Shown here in pieces: positions 26,301 to 40,501 of a stretch of DNA of 64,000 bases. Every line of letters starts with the position of its first letter. The stretch's first letter is position 1. A model generated the notes under the pieces. It was not told where the DNA came from. It worked only from the letters and a program-made list of their open reading frames with translations, and ran no database searches. The DNA is from Trichobilharzia regenti (taxonomy: Eukaryota; Platyhelminthes; Trematoda; Strigeidida; Schistosomatidae). The stretch covers positions 47,678,352 to 47,742,351 of the forward strand of contig OX235270.1 of the NCBI GenBank assembly GCA_944472135.2, written 5' to 3'. A program made the position numbers and the translations under genes.

Positions 26301-29300
26301 TTCTTTTCTTTTAATTATTACTCTCAGTGCATTAAATCTATTTAGTTTTAAACAGTCCATCTAAATGCAATACATTTTACTTAAAGGTACAAAACACGGT
26401 AGCACATTTTGGACGATAGTACGTGATTTCATAAAAATACCAAGTAAAGCATTGGTTGAATGTCAAGCACCGAAACCAGTTTTACTTCCAACTGGAGAGG
26501 TAAGGAAAGTTGTGTTTTTCTAACTATATCATTGCGACTTGGGTGGAAGTATTCAAATGCACTCATGAAGATGAGGTTGTAGTATTAGCTGTTTAATTAT
26601 ATTAAATTGGTGTGTTTTTGGTGCTTAGTTGGCTACATTTAGCAGCAGTATTGTTTTCGTACGCGCTTGCGAATGCCTGAGTAGTGACCAGTTTCCTGTG
26701 TTGTTTTACATTCATTTTCTTTGTTCTGGAGATTACTATTCATATGTTTCTTTAGGTAAATCTTGTATTTCGGCTCCTAGTACGAAGGTTTAGACGATAT
26801 CTAAAGATTAAAAGGATGTTATTTAGTAAATAGTAACTAACAGTGGAATGCAAGATGCTCATTTCGTCCTGTTTGGGACTTGTCAAGTGTGTGTGCTCAC
26901 CGACGACTCAGGTGGCCCAGGGTTCGGTCCACGTCCGACGCACTCCTTTACCTCCCTAGAGGCCACTAGTAAGACTGGTAAAGAGGGAAGGTTAAGCATG
27001 AAGCTAGCAACCCCATCCTGCAAAATAATCACCACTGCTACAGGAACTTCAAGACTAGCTTGAAGCCCTATGTTCCACCGGGAACGTATTGGAATAAATG
27101 AAAAGCTGGATGTACCTACTGTCTTCAGTGAGTGATGGTCTTCTCAGTGAAACTCTAACTCAGGACACCCATCGTTTCAAATACCAAGGCGTTGTCCACA
27201 AGGCGACTCAGGGCGCGAATTTTTCATTTTAAATAATGTCTGGGATTTACGTTATTTTGGTTTATTATGCTACAAATCAATCGATGGTTATTTTATCACT
27301 TAATGTTTGATGTTTGGGTAAATTAGTTTCTTTTATCATTGTTATTGCTTATATACTAGTTTACTCTTAACCCTATATCTTTTGAATGAGTTAACATCGT
27401 GTCTTATACCGCCAATGACTACTACCTGCTTATTTGAAGTATTGTAAACCGTAAGAGTTTTAGTATATTTCTTTAGAGTTAAACTATTTATACTCATTTT
27501 ATTTAGACTTTCAGTAAGCTGAATCCTCTTTCTTCAGTCAAATGAAATTAATATCATGTAGTCTACAAATGTGGTAATCCTTAGTTCTGATCAAAATCAG
27601 TTAACGGATTAACTGCCATTGTAATGAAATTACATTTCTTGAACTGTATGAAGATAAAAGTGGCTTTTGTAAATATGGAAACGTCAGATACTGTAAATGA
27701 ATGTAACATTGACGCTTAGAACCATTTGTGAAAAGAAACTGTGGTATAACTAACACTCCCCTCCCTTATATGAATATTAACATGCTTATTTGTCACAGAC
27801 AACTAACCATTTACTGAAACTGTATACTAAGTGGATTTCTTATTACTCATCTGACAATGCTTACAAAATACTGAATTCTTTACAGTGTGTTTATCACCAT
27901 AATATTAATTTGTTCTATAAGATTTCACTAGACTCTCGGTAATTGTTTTCTCTATTTTTCAGATGACACATCCGTATCCCTGGCAACCATCTATTGTCGA
28001 AACTCAAATTCTTTCAATTGGACCTCTCTTAATCGTTGCTTTGCCAGGTGAATTTACTACTATGTCTGGAAGGCGAATTCGTAAAGCAGTCGCCAAAGTA
28101 ATGTTTTAATATTCTTTATACTTTTATTTTGAATTCTTACAGGCATTTTTGATGTCTGTAGTTTAAAGTTTATTCAACTGTTATAGTACTATCTTTCTAT
28201 TATGATCTTTGTATCGTTACATATTACTTTCATTTACCTTATAATATTCTAATTTTATACTGTAGTAATTTTCCAAGGACAAATGGTTTGACATTAGCAT
28301 TCCAAACTCATACAAATGAAAGTCTCAACCTAATACACACGATTATTAATTCAGTGACAAAAGATTTCCCATGCATTTAAACCAATGTTAGCATTTGTTC
28401 TTCCATATGAATAAAATGAATCTTCATTCCAGAATGGAATCAAGGTATTTTGCTATTGTTCTCAAAAGTGTAACATTTTAAGTTGCCAAAATTGATTTAG
28501 CACACACAGGTAGAGATAAAAATTTAAAATAACTATAATGAACGGAAATATGCGACAGAAACAATAAATATGTGGGGAATAATGAGAATTCAATGAATTT
28601 GAGAGTTCACACAGAGTTAGTGCATTTGTGTCACTGAGATCCATTTTGAGTTCCATCATCAACAGTTTCCAGCCTCTGGTTCTTATCATTTTAAGGACAC
28701 CATCCGGACAATCTGTACATCCCTACGTGACTTTAACGATGCAAGTCTTTGTTGACTGGTACGATGTCTTAATTTAACAATTCTTAACATCTGTCCAACG
28801 TAATCTTAAGTTGACAAAAAGTATTCGAGCAGGGATGTGGTGCGATGGCATGAGTAACACGTGTCCTAACCATCTGGATCTAAATGGCTTAACGACCTCT
28901 TCGATTCATTTTCCCTCCTTATCTAACACTTTACGCCTAATCTGGGTTTATTTTTTATTTTTATTTTTGATTACAGCTTGATTCCACACTGTATCTTTGG
29001 TACAAGTATGGAACTTTCAGCATGGATATCAGAAGCCCAAATTTTGCAGGCCGACCATAGATATCAGGTGTGCGTCGGCGGGTGCTCGAACCCCGGACCA
29101 TGTGCATGGTCGGCGGCGGTTCCACTGTATCATACAAATGAGCACAGGTAATAGGACGCAGACACCTACAATCAAATGTATCTTCCGCTGTAATGGTTAT
29201 GTCTCCCATCCATATGAGAGTACACAGCTAGTGTTTTATTACTGGTTAATAAAAGGCAGTAATCAGTAGTACATTGATAGGGACGTCTGTTTTTCGGTGC

Positions 29301-32300
29301 TTCTTTAGTTTTAATAGAATCACCGTTGCTTTATTTATTTATTTATTGAAGTCATTACTTACCAGCATTTCATATAATATGTATAAAAAATATTAATGCC
29401 TCAGGTATTGTAAAGTTGGTGTTTGACCTTGCATTGCTGTAATTTGTCTGTATAATTCATGTAATAGTCCACTTCTCAAGTACGTAGCTCGCACTCACTT
29501 TACTCATAAAACCTAAACACCTTGAATAATCTATACATAATTCTATAAATCTTAGCGTGTTTAAAATGCAAATAGGTTGAAATCATTTCAAGACCCTAAC
29601 ATTGACTCAAAGATAAATATTTATGCAACTTTCTGGTTAAATTTTAGCCTAAATGCATGTCACTTTGCCACCTTATCTCACTCGACCGAGCTTTTTGTTT
29701 CATTTTTAATCATCATGCTCATGTGTTTAAAATGTGTCTTTTTCATTATGTAAGCCAGTAAACTGATACATTGAATAGTATACTTTATAATTTCTGTAAA
29801 CGGAGTAATGTTGTATCTAAATACATAAGCCTATTTGTTTAGTAAGTGTAACATCATTTGGTAAATTAAAATATGTATTCAATATGGTTTTTCAAACAAA
29901 ACATCGAATGATCAAACATGTGAGTTATATTACCAAATATATTGATAACATTAATCTAGAATTGTGAATATCTTTTGGACTATAAAGTATATTTGTGTAA
30001 GCCAGCCTATATTTGCCAAACAAACATGTTGCTTGCAAAGGATGATATGATTGTTTGCTTATTTAGGCTAAAGTGTTACATTTTCATCAAATTCTATAAA
30101 ATCTGTAAAATACTCAATATTTTGTTTATCTGTTCTTAACGTTTCCAATTACTGTGTGTTATCGATCAGAAAATGTTTCCTCAAATATCGTAATATAAAA
30201 TGAAATCCTCCCATAGACGACTCTGTTGGCTATCACTTTCACTGAAGCCCTAGCTAGTCAGACCTGATGTATTTGACCACCAGCACTGATTAGTCTGCGT
30301 GGTTTCTAACTGTTGGCACTACTCAGCAGTATAAATCGTCTTATATACAAGTATTTCATAATTCATTGTATTTTATTATATGAATAAACAGTTTGTGACT
30401 ACTTAACATAGTGTTATGCCTTTGCTAAAGATATCCTTATTCCTATTTTTTGTCAGCATTGCATGGAAATGAGTATATACAAAATAGAATTTTACACCCT
30501 TTAAGTTTGTACGCCCTAGAAGACTAACTCTATTAAACATAACACATGGTTTAATGTAAGGTTCATTTATTCATGATGTTTTAAACTCAGTTTACCCCTC
30601 ATATAATAAAGGTAATTACATAACGTTTTGGACTTGTTTTTACTCTTCTGGTATTTTTCACTCCCTAGTTATACTGGTTTTAATGTTTCCCATATTTCAA
30701 GCATTCATGTTGCATGATTGTTATTATGAACATTACTTCCATGGAAAATAAATCAGTGAATAGGTTAGAAGATGTGAATGATAAAATTAAATAACGACGC
30801 TATTAGTAGTGATTTTATTCAAAAATGAATGAAGACCCGTGAGAAAAATAAGAGTAGTCATGAAACTGATGAAAATAATATAAATAATATGGAATTCAAA
30901 GCATCTATAATACTGTCACATAACAGAAGGAACATCAGGAGAGAGATGTAGGATTGTTAAGTAACTTGGAATTAGGGTGATAAACTAATCAACTTACTCA
31001 GAGACAAACTTTGTAGGCTTAAGGACCCGATAGATTTAATTAAGAAAAATAATATAATTTACTCAATACCATGTAGTAACTTTCGGGTCAGACTTATAGA
31101 CAAGGCCATTCACATTATTGGGACATAAGAATATACCTAAAGCTGGAATGATTGGCTCTGCTGAATTAAATAATCTGGGAAAAAGGTCGATCACTGCAAT
31201 GCATTCACTTCAATGTAATCACACAGTAGGTTGGTGAGACAGGATAAAAGTATTAAAAAGTGCTACAGTTAAGTTGAGGGAGAGGTTGATCTGATCAACG
31301 AATCTTCATTCAACGAGTCAATACCAAACACGTGCAATCGAAGTGACGCCACGCCTATCCCAGATGTATGGGGAATTGCAAAATGAAACAAGGGAGAGTG
31401 AAAAAAGGTATGTAGAGTAAATCAAGAAGCTGTGTGAATACACTGACATGATTATGAGTGATAAACTGTACACGAAACCTTATCCAGTTACTTATATTGT
31501 ATTACTGTGTGTTATATGAAATAACCTTACCTAAGATGGAACTGCAGTATATTGTCCAAACTCTATACTTGCATATAGTATTATTCTTTAATCTTTGTTT
31601 TACTGCTGATTAGTATGAGCATTACCGCTCTGTGAATAAGTTGGATTATATTTGAATGAAATTGTTTCCAACAAGCAGTTTTAGAAATGTAGAGTCCATT
31701 TTCTTTCCAATTAGTAGAAGAATGTCTGTATTCATGGATCTTTTATAAACGAAACACAAAAGAATAACCTGTCCATTATAGATAAGATTTTATTTTGATA
31801 AATCGCACAGTGTTTACAGTTATATGAGTTATATCAGTTCATATAACTGTAAACACTGTGCGATTTATCAAAATAAAATCTTATCTATAATGGAATTATA
31901 CTCTACCACAGTGCCCAAGTTTTATACTTATATCAAGAATAACCTGTGTCGATGAATCTGCTTGTTCAGAGAATTGGCACTTCTTTTTATATTAATGAAA
32001 CATTCGAAGACAAGAAAGTTACAAATCTAAAGTTCATTATTTAATGAAAGTTATGAAAAAGTTGTAATGTAATTTTGTAGCATTTTATGTACACAGAAAG
32101 AACCATTTCTTCATAGAATCAAAGCTTATATTACAAATTATAATTTGCTTAATTAAGAGAATGAATATTTTAAATCATCAAGGTTTTCTTTTGCGAGAGA
32201 CGCACATCAATTCGATTGAGTTTAATTATGTATCTTGATAATTCTTAACTGTAAATCTATGCTTACCTGAAGTGTGTGCATAAATTTTAACAGCAACAGT

Positions 32301-35300
32301 TATGTGCATATTTTGCTCATTTTCAGATTTTTAATCTACTTGACAATCACTAAAATTTTCTCAAATTATGAGTTTCTAATAAATGTCCATTTAGGATCAG
32401 ATGACTGATTGTGTAAATTTTCTCTGTAGAAATGCGTAGTAAAGTTCAACCAAGCTTCACATTATCACACACAAAAAACAGAAAAAATTTCAAAGAAATT
32501 GTGATAAACGGAAATATGCTCAAGATAGAATAATTTTATTGAGAATAATGATAATTAGATGGATTTGGGAGATTATTAAGGGCTCAGACACTTGCCAACA
32601 GTCTTTAGCCGCTGGTTGTTTGGGTTCTCGATGGCACGGGTAATTTACATCTCCCTAAGTGAATCAAAACAACAGTTTTATTTTGAATTGACAGCTGCTT
32701 ACTCTTTTTCGCTAACATTGCTATGGCAGGGGTTCGACATGAGTAACACATCTAGCCATTTTAGGAAATGGAGCTTCAAAAATTCATCGACTGAATTTCT
32801 TCCTTTCCAAACACTCAAAGCCTACAATTGGTGGATGGTGGCTAGCAGTTCAATTCAATACTCAAAGCCTAACCTAAATTTTACTAACTACATTTCATCA
32901 CTTTGCACAAAAAATAGAACTCAAACATATATAGTTGAAGACAACTAACATCTTCATATCCTTCATTTACAGTGGCCTTATTTCACAAAATGGAACGATC
33001 AGCTACACAGTACACATGTCCTCTTCACCCTGAACTGCAGTCAGTTAGGGTGTAAGTAGCAATTATAGAAAGGCATCAGCGGGTGTCACACAGATGGTGT
33101 GTATTGGCGAATGATGATAGGTTTGTTCGGAAACTCAGGCAGTGCGATTAAACGTCTTTAGAAATAACTTGATCACTGTTAATCTCCGCAGCTGTACATA
33201 TATCAGTTTCAGTTATAATTTCGTGTTTGTCTACTGTCAATGCATAATATAATCTATTTAACTATGTTTACTGAGAATGTTTACATTAATCTGTTCACCC
33301 TCAAGATGTATCGATGCAAGCTAAATGTAGCAAGATGACTTTATAGTTTCAACCAACGCATTTATGGGAATGTTGGAACTACTGAGTCGTGTTTACTTAC
33401 GTATCATTTAGAGCGTATAGCGCGCATACACTGAATCATTCTTGAACTTTTCTAAAGTTAACGTAGATAAATGGCTGAAAATACCGTAAATTCAAAGCAG
33501 ATAATGCATTTTTAAAACTAATCAAAATTTTAGGTAACACCTAGAATTCACTTCTTTGTCTGGAAATCACCCCTGTGAAATTAGAAGCTTATGACTTAGA
33601 ATGGCGTTCTTTTTACCTTAAGAAGCGAATTTCCGCACTTCATTTAATGTTTTAGGCTTCAATGTGATATCTTTGCCAAACCGAATTCTTAATTGCTTAA
33701 GCCTTCATCAATGTTTCGTAAGGCTTCTGCTGAAGTTGTCTAGTGGCTGAATGACCAACGGATTCACTTCGTAATCTGAAGGTCCTAGCCCTAGCCTAGT
33801 AGGGTCATAGGTTAAGAGCCCCAAACTAGAATGAGAAGGCGTGTGTGTCTGCATAGGTGGTCCGGATTCGGTTCTCGGCCAACGCACTGCAAAAGTGTAC
33901 CCAGTTCACCAACCAGCAGTAAGCCCGAAATAGAAAGGAGATTGGGTGAGAAGCTAGCAAACCAGCCTCGTAAAAATAACACTGCAGTTAGTGAATGGAC
34001 GAAGTCTACATCCCTTCGCCCCACCCAAAAGGCAGGCGATGAGAATTTCACGACTCAACTAATCCACTTAAGCAGTGCCTCACCAGCATTTTTATTTTGT
34101 TTGGTTTCACAGGTATTCTTTTATTTTTTGTAGATGAGCTAATTGAACTGAAGGTGTTCAGAGCATCATTAGTTTATTTAATACACTTATTATAATAAAA
34201 AGCCATGCTTATTTATTTGTTCGACTTAACAGTTTGCTGGATGGTATCAACTGTTAATAACTCCTCAGGCGACTATTTACAAACAATTAAAAAAAACTAG
34301 TTCACATCACCAAATGATAAAAATCGAACTTTTCTGCTAATTCTTACTACCTATCCAAAGTCTATTGATTATTATTTAGATATGCATATGCACATAAATT
34401 TAAGTGGCTAAATGTATATTGAAGATTATTCGATAAATGGCTTCTATTCAGAGTGACAAGAGTTATACCGATGGCATAGTTGTTCACTAAGCACAGTATT
34501 ATTGTACTGATAATGATTTTTGTAAAAAAAAAAATGAATTTCAACAAACTAACGGGTTCTTAGTGAAAAACATGTCTCACACGGTGTCATTTAAATATAC
34601 ACAGTGTCGTTGTCGTCGTTACATTAGAGATTTTTCCTCGCAGTACGGTACATAACAAATATACAGTATTTTAGTAAGTCGTTACATTTCCAAATAGGCT
34701 TTTTAAGTGAAATCCAAATGGAAAGGAAGCTTCTAGACAGTTGTAGAACCAGTTCAAATTGATAGAAGAGGATTGAATGGAATGGGGATGTCCCACTGAG
34801 ACCTTTTATTCCACCCTAAATTTAAGGGATGAATAATAGTTAAAACATAATAATAGTAACTAGTTTAACACCTGAAGTCATAGTCCAAGGATAATAGATT
34901 TGAGCTACATGATTAGATATTTCCAGTTTTCGGCGCCATGTCCGTAAATCATTTCAGCATAATGTGGCGAATTAGATATAGAAAGGCGATATTACCACAA
35001 AACTTAGTATCATGATTCAACTTACCACAACTCACATCAGTGTTTCCATTAGAGGATAACAAGTGGAAAAAGAAGCATCAAAGACAGGACTTAAAGTGAA
35101 CATAGAGAATACAGAGGCGATAGAAATATCTAACTCATAACAATAAACATCAATCACTATTAACGGGGTCATTGCATAGGAATTCATCTCTTTTGCTTAT
35201 CTGTATGGCATCGTTTCAGATACAGATGACATGGATGAGAACGTCAAAGCCAGGATCGGGAAAGCAAAAGAGACCTTCATTAATCTGAAATCATTTTGGA

Positions 35301-38300
35301 AATCTGCTACATTGAGAATAAGGAAGGATAATAAGATAAACACTAATGTCAAGTCAGTCCTTCTGCATGGTTCATAGATATGGCGCGTCACGAGAAGGAT
35401 TCCCAACAGGTTTCAGACCTTCACTCCATACTGATAATCAGATAGCCAGAGGAGATAAGCAATAAGGAAACCTGGGAATGAACCAATCAAGAAGCTACCG
35501 CCCACCAAATGTGCTCAAGGAAATAGAGATGGATCAGACACACTGAGGTGACATCACTGAGGGACATCACTCTTCAGCCCCTTGAAAGGGAAATGAAAAG
35601 ATGGGCACCAAGGAGGTATTGTGACCAGGAGATGAGAGTTTATGGGTAATTGTGGAGCCAACTAAAGTGGACTACAGAGAACAGGATGAAATGGAGATAT
35701 GCTATTGAAGCCCCATTTTCCATTTGGAACCCATGGGGATGATAATGATTATGTATATGCTTTCATTAAAACTCAATGAAAATGCATTTAGTTAAGAAAA
35801 GTACGGTTATGAAATTTACGTTAGTATGTGGGCTATTGTTTTTCAATGAAGTTTAATATCTTGTATGTATTAAATGCTGCAAAATGGCCTCTGAAATTTG
35901 CTAGCGATGACTGAGAAGTGGTTAATGCATCACAAGTCAGTAGTTAATAAAAACGGATTCCACAATTCATTTTGTTATATATGCGGTCGAAATTTCCTTT
36001 TTTTCTTCGACACCTTAGCAAATTTTATTACATTTTTCTTATTCTGCTGCTTTACTCTTAACTACTTAGACTGCTGGTATTGCCACTAGCGAAAATCAAC
36101 CTCAATATGAAGTGGTTCTTGCTGGACTGTCAAATGTTTACTCCAGTTATGTCGCTACTCCTGAAGAATATCAAGTGAGTATAGCCTATTTTCTGTTGAT
36201 TTAGTATATGCGTTCAACTGTATTCTGCTTAAAAAAAATACATAATTCATCACAAATCTGGTTAGTTGACTTTAATCAGTTACATAGTTTATGCATGATA
36301 ATAAATATGTGTTAACTTTGACGTGGGTGTTTTAGTGATCCCAATAATTGAAAGCTTATTTTTTTTGTATCACCTGTTGATCTGTATTCTAAATTCCAGA
36401 TGAAACCAGGCAAAAAGGCTCTTGGCTCGTATTTTTTGCGTTGCCATTCACAGGTGGAGATCGTTTGCCATAATTATGTTAAGATGGCTTTTTATTTTCA
36501 TCCAGCATTACTGTAGATATGAGAAGGCAAAATGTCACATTTAGTTTTCGTCAATCATACTGCCAGTAACTTTATTCGAATAGTATTCAAACATATTTTC
36601 TCTCCATTCAGTAACTAGTTCTCACACTTGTCTGCACCTTACTAAATCCAAGAAAATAATAAATAGGGAATTTCTGTGTTCAGTTTAACGATGTAGACAT
36701 AGAGATCTTGTTCAGATAGGAAGTGATCAGGCAGTCAGCAGAAGACCACACCAAGATATTCTGACAATACCTACTATTACCTTTGTTTTGCTATACTGGC
36801 GGAACTATTTTTTCTGGATCCATAGATGTTTAGAAATGCCTACTGAATTCATAATCGTCCTTAAAAATGTATTTCTGAGAGCACAATAAAGCACAACAGA
36901 AGCTTAATTGCAAATGAACAAAGATTTTACATCATAAACAGTGGTAGTTAGCTAGACATAAAGAGCTAGCAAAAGTAACGATGCTGAGATATCTGTTATG
37001 GTTAGTCAAAATTACTGGGATGAGGCAGCCGGTAGTTTATTCTTATTGAAGACGATAGTTTGGATTGTCAGGTAAACTCCTAGGATGGTTAATTCGGCTT
37101 CCATCTAATCAGTTGTCTATAACATGCAGACGGATTTCAGAGCTCAAAGAAACATTAGTTAACCAATTTGACGGTCATTAGAGCTTGGAATACTTTCAGA
37201 CATTTTGAAATAAATTCGCCTAGGACTATTTACTAACGTAAGAAATTTTAATTGAGATACAGAATTCTTGCAATTCTATTTAACCGACATTGCCATCAAA
37301 AAGTGATATTTTCTGAATGTTGACAACGACTTGATTTTCCTCTGTTTATTTGTTGAGCAATCGGCTCTTGGTTAGCTCGGTGCCAGAGTTTCTTGTTGCT
37401 AATTCCTTCTGGCCGGTCATTTGATCTCCACTGAGGAGCCAGTGAAGGCAGCTGTTGATAAAAGTCTGCAACCTGTTGGAAATCCTTTTCGTGACAAGCA
37501 CGCCAAGTTTGTGATCCACATTGAAGAACTGACTGACTTCACATATGTGTTGAAAGTCCGAGTCTTGTTCTTTATGCTGGCTTAGTGCAGAAGATTTCCA
37601 AACTGGTTTCAGATAGATAAAAGTGTGTATTGACTTTCCGGTTCTGGCTTTGACATCTTCATCCGTTCTGCCTGCCTGTCTGTGGTTGAGACCGTGCTTC
37701 CTGGCTGGATAAGTGAAGAAAGTATCCTCTGTCAAACCTCTTCCGTTGATGGTGATTGGTGCTTGTTGTTGCTTGTTGGTTATCTTCACCACCGTCTTCT
37801 CTGTGTTCACCTGCAGTCCTGTCTTCTCTCGTTGTTTCTTCAGACATTTTGTTGCTTTTCGCCTGCCTCCAAGTCTTCAACTTTCTGTGACATTAGACAT
37901 AAATCATCCACGCGCGAAATCGAACGTATTCCTGTCGTCTCACTCCCTATGCACAGTCTGATGCGTAATCCAGTCCACCACAATTAAGAATATCACCGGT
38001 GATAATAGGCAGCTTTCTCTTACTCCTGCATTCACTTCAAAGGTAGGCTTCGTTGAGTTTTCCGTTGTGGATCACCTGACGCGTTGCATTGTCATATAGC
38101 CAGCCGGCGGTTGAATGAGGTTGATAGAGACTTGGGCAGTGTACGTCAAAGTGTCGAGGCAGTTTCCGAATTACTTCTCGGTCAACGCTGTCTGGTGAAG
38201 GCATTTTCGAAGTCGATGGGGTTGAGGTAGAGGTTTGACTGCCATTCCATGCGTTGTTCTGTGATGACAATGCGGGTGCCTGCAATTGGATCAGCATGTG

Positions 38301-40463
38301 ATCTGCCTTTGATGAATCCAGCTTGTTCTGGTGGGCGGAGTTCTGCATCCAGTGCATCTTCTATTCTCTCCAGGATGGTCCGACTTATTACTTTACTTGG
38401 CGTGGACAACAGCATTATTCCACACCAGTTCTTTCAAAGTGAGGCCTGAGTCGCCATTCTTTGGTAGCTTGACAAGGTAGCTAGCCTTGCTTCCAATTGA
38501 TGGGCACCTTTCCTTCTTTCCAAAACTTTAGTAGTAATGGCGTGAGCACGGCTACCGCAGTCTCTGGGTCCGTTCCGAGTGCTTCTGAGGTAGGGGAAAT
38601 TCCATCTGGCACTGCTGCCTTCTCGACTAGACTTCAGTGGGTTGATCGCATTCAAGATTTCTGCTTTCATTTGGGGGGGGGGGAATTGGTGTCCGCTGGC
38701 AGGTAGCTCTGTGCGTGCTGTTGGTGGTGGTGGTGTATTTCTGGACGAGTTGCAAGTGATGGGCGATTCAAGAGTCCTTTGAAGTGATCAGCCTATTGTT
38801 TGATTTGTTTCTCCTCCTCCTTGGTAGTCAGGTTCCCTCGACACATCTCTTATAGTTTTCATCATCTGGGTTGATCTCTTCGAGGAAAGCGAGCAGTCTG
38901 GTTATCTAATATAATGTCCTGTGATCTCTTTTACCTACGGCCCACCTGCCTGTTCTGCTTCAGTTTCCAGCTAGTGTACCCAACCATCCCCTGTCGTGTC
39001 GCTTATTTCTTCCTAGAATAGTTGCACACGTTTCCTTTAACATCACCATTAGAGAGTTAGTTCCGATGTTCTTCCACACACAGGTGTAGGTGTCCTCAGT
39101 GATAACGCGTAGTGTCTCCGACTTTGTTCTGATCTGTAGTGAAGATATCCCATGTAGTTTTGTCCTTCACTTTCTGCATGCTGAACCTAAGTTGTGGCCT
39201 GTCTCCAGTTGTTTTGAGGGATTTCAGCTCCACCTTGGAGGTTCCTCGAACCAGACAATGATGAGAGTCCACATCTGCTCCCCTTCTCAACTTTGTGTCC
39301 ATCAGGCTAGCTGCATCTCCACTTTCTTGAGTAACACTGAGACGAAGTCTATCTGGTATTTGGTGGGCCCTTCATGCGAAATCCATGTTGCTTTGTGTAT
39401 ATCCATGTGCTTGTATACGCTGACTCCGATCACCAGATCATTAAAAGCGTAGAAGTCTGCGAAGAGTTCTCCATTCCCATTCATTTCGTCCAGAGCCTCT
39501 CAACCCATGATAAGTTCTCTTCATGTATTATCTGGTCACAGTTTGGCATTCATATTACCCATAAGGATTTTGATGTCTCAATTTGGAATGTTGTCGACTA
39601 CTGTTTGTAGTTGTCTATAAAAAATTTCCTTCTTCTCTTGCTTCGCGTTGTTTGTAGCAATGTGTGCAGCATTGGATAATTGTGACCTGCCTTACTTCCT
39701 TTTGAGTTGAATGTTGCTGTCATGCTCCTGGATGAAATTGGTTCCGAATGCATAAGAGCTGTGGCTTCCGCTGGTGACATCATGATAGTCACTCACTGCC
39801 TCTGTGTGCTTGTGGTTGTCGTCTGGATGACCGGAGCAGACAACTGACTTACCAGTTGACAATTTTGATAGTCCACATCGATTCCATCTGGTGTCACAGA
39901 TGCCCAGCATTTCTATGCCATATCTTCGCATTTCTTTGGCCACCTGGACAGCCGTCACGGTCTCGTACATTACACGTACACATTCTTAATTTTGCTTTCA
40001 TCGAGAGGAGATACATCGACTGGCTGATTGGTTTCCCGGAGGCTTTCACCAGCTCGCGTAATTTCGCGTCTCCGACTCCAACGAAGAATGTTTTTCGAAT
40101 ATTTGTATTTTCAATGTTTTTTGTTGTTTGAAGTTCCTCTCAGAGCTTGAGGAATTTTATTATATTGGTGCATGGAATGTATGGGAAATATTGTATAAAA
40201 TAAACGTGGTGAAATACGTAATGACTTATATGTGTATTGTCAGTATTATGTTTAATTTAATAATTCGTTAGTTTTATATCTGTTTTCTTTCTTATCTTTG
40301 TTTACAACTTCAGTTACAAAGATACGAAGCTGCATCCACTATTTACGGTCAGTATACACTTCCAGCTTACGAACAACAATTTGTGAAATTAGCGTGGTCG
40401 TTAGTTAAAGTAAGTTGAATGATTTTATCACGATTGATTTGTCAATTAATCATTTTTTTACCG

Positions 40464-40501
<38 letters not shown>

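Noticed and set aside
32592..32948. 118-codon plus-strand gene
   Set aside because: It overlaps a minus-strand RTE 3' remnant in the right order, has no splice or motif support and is a chance frame.
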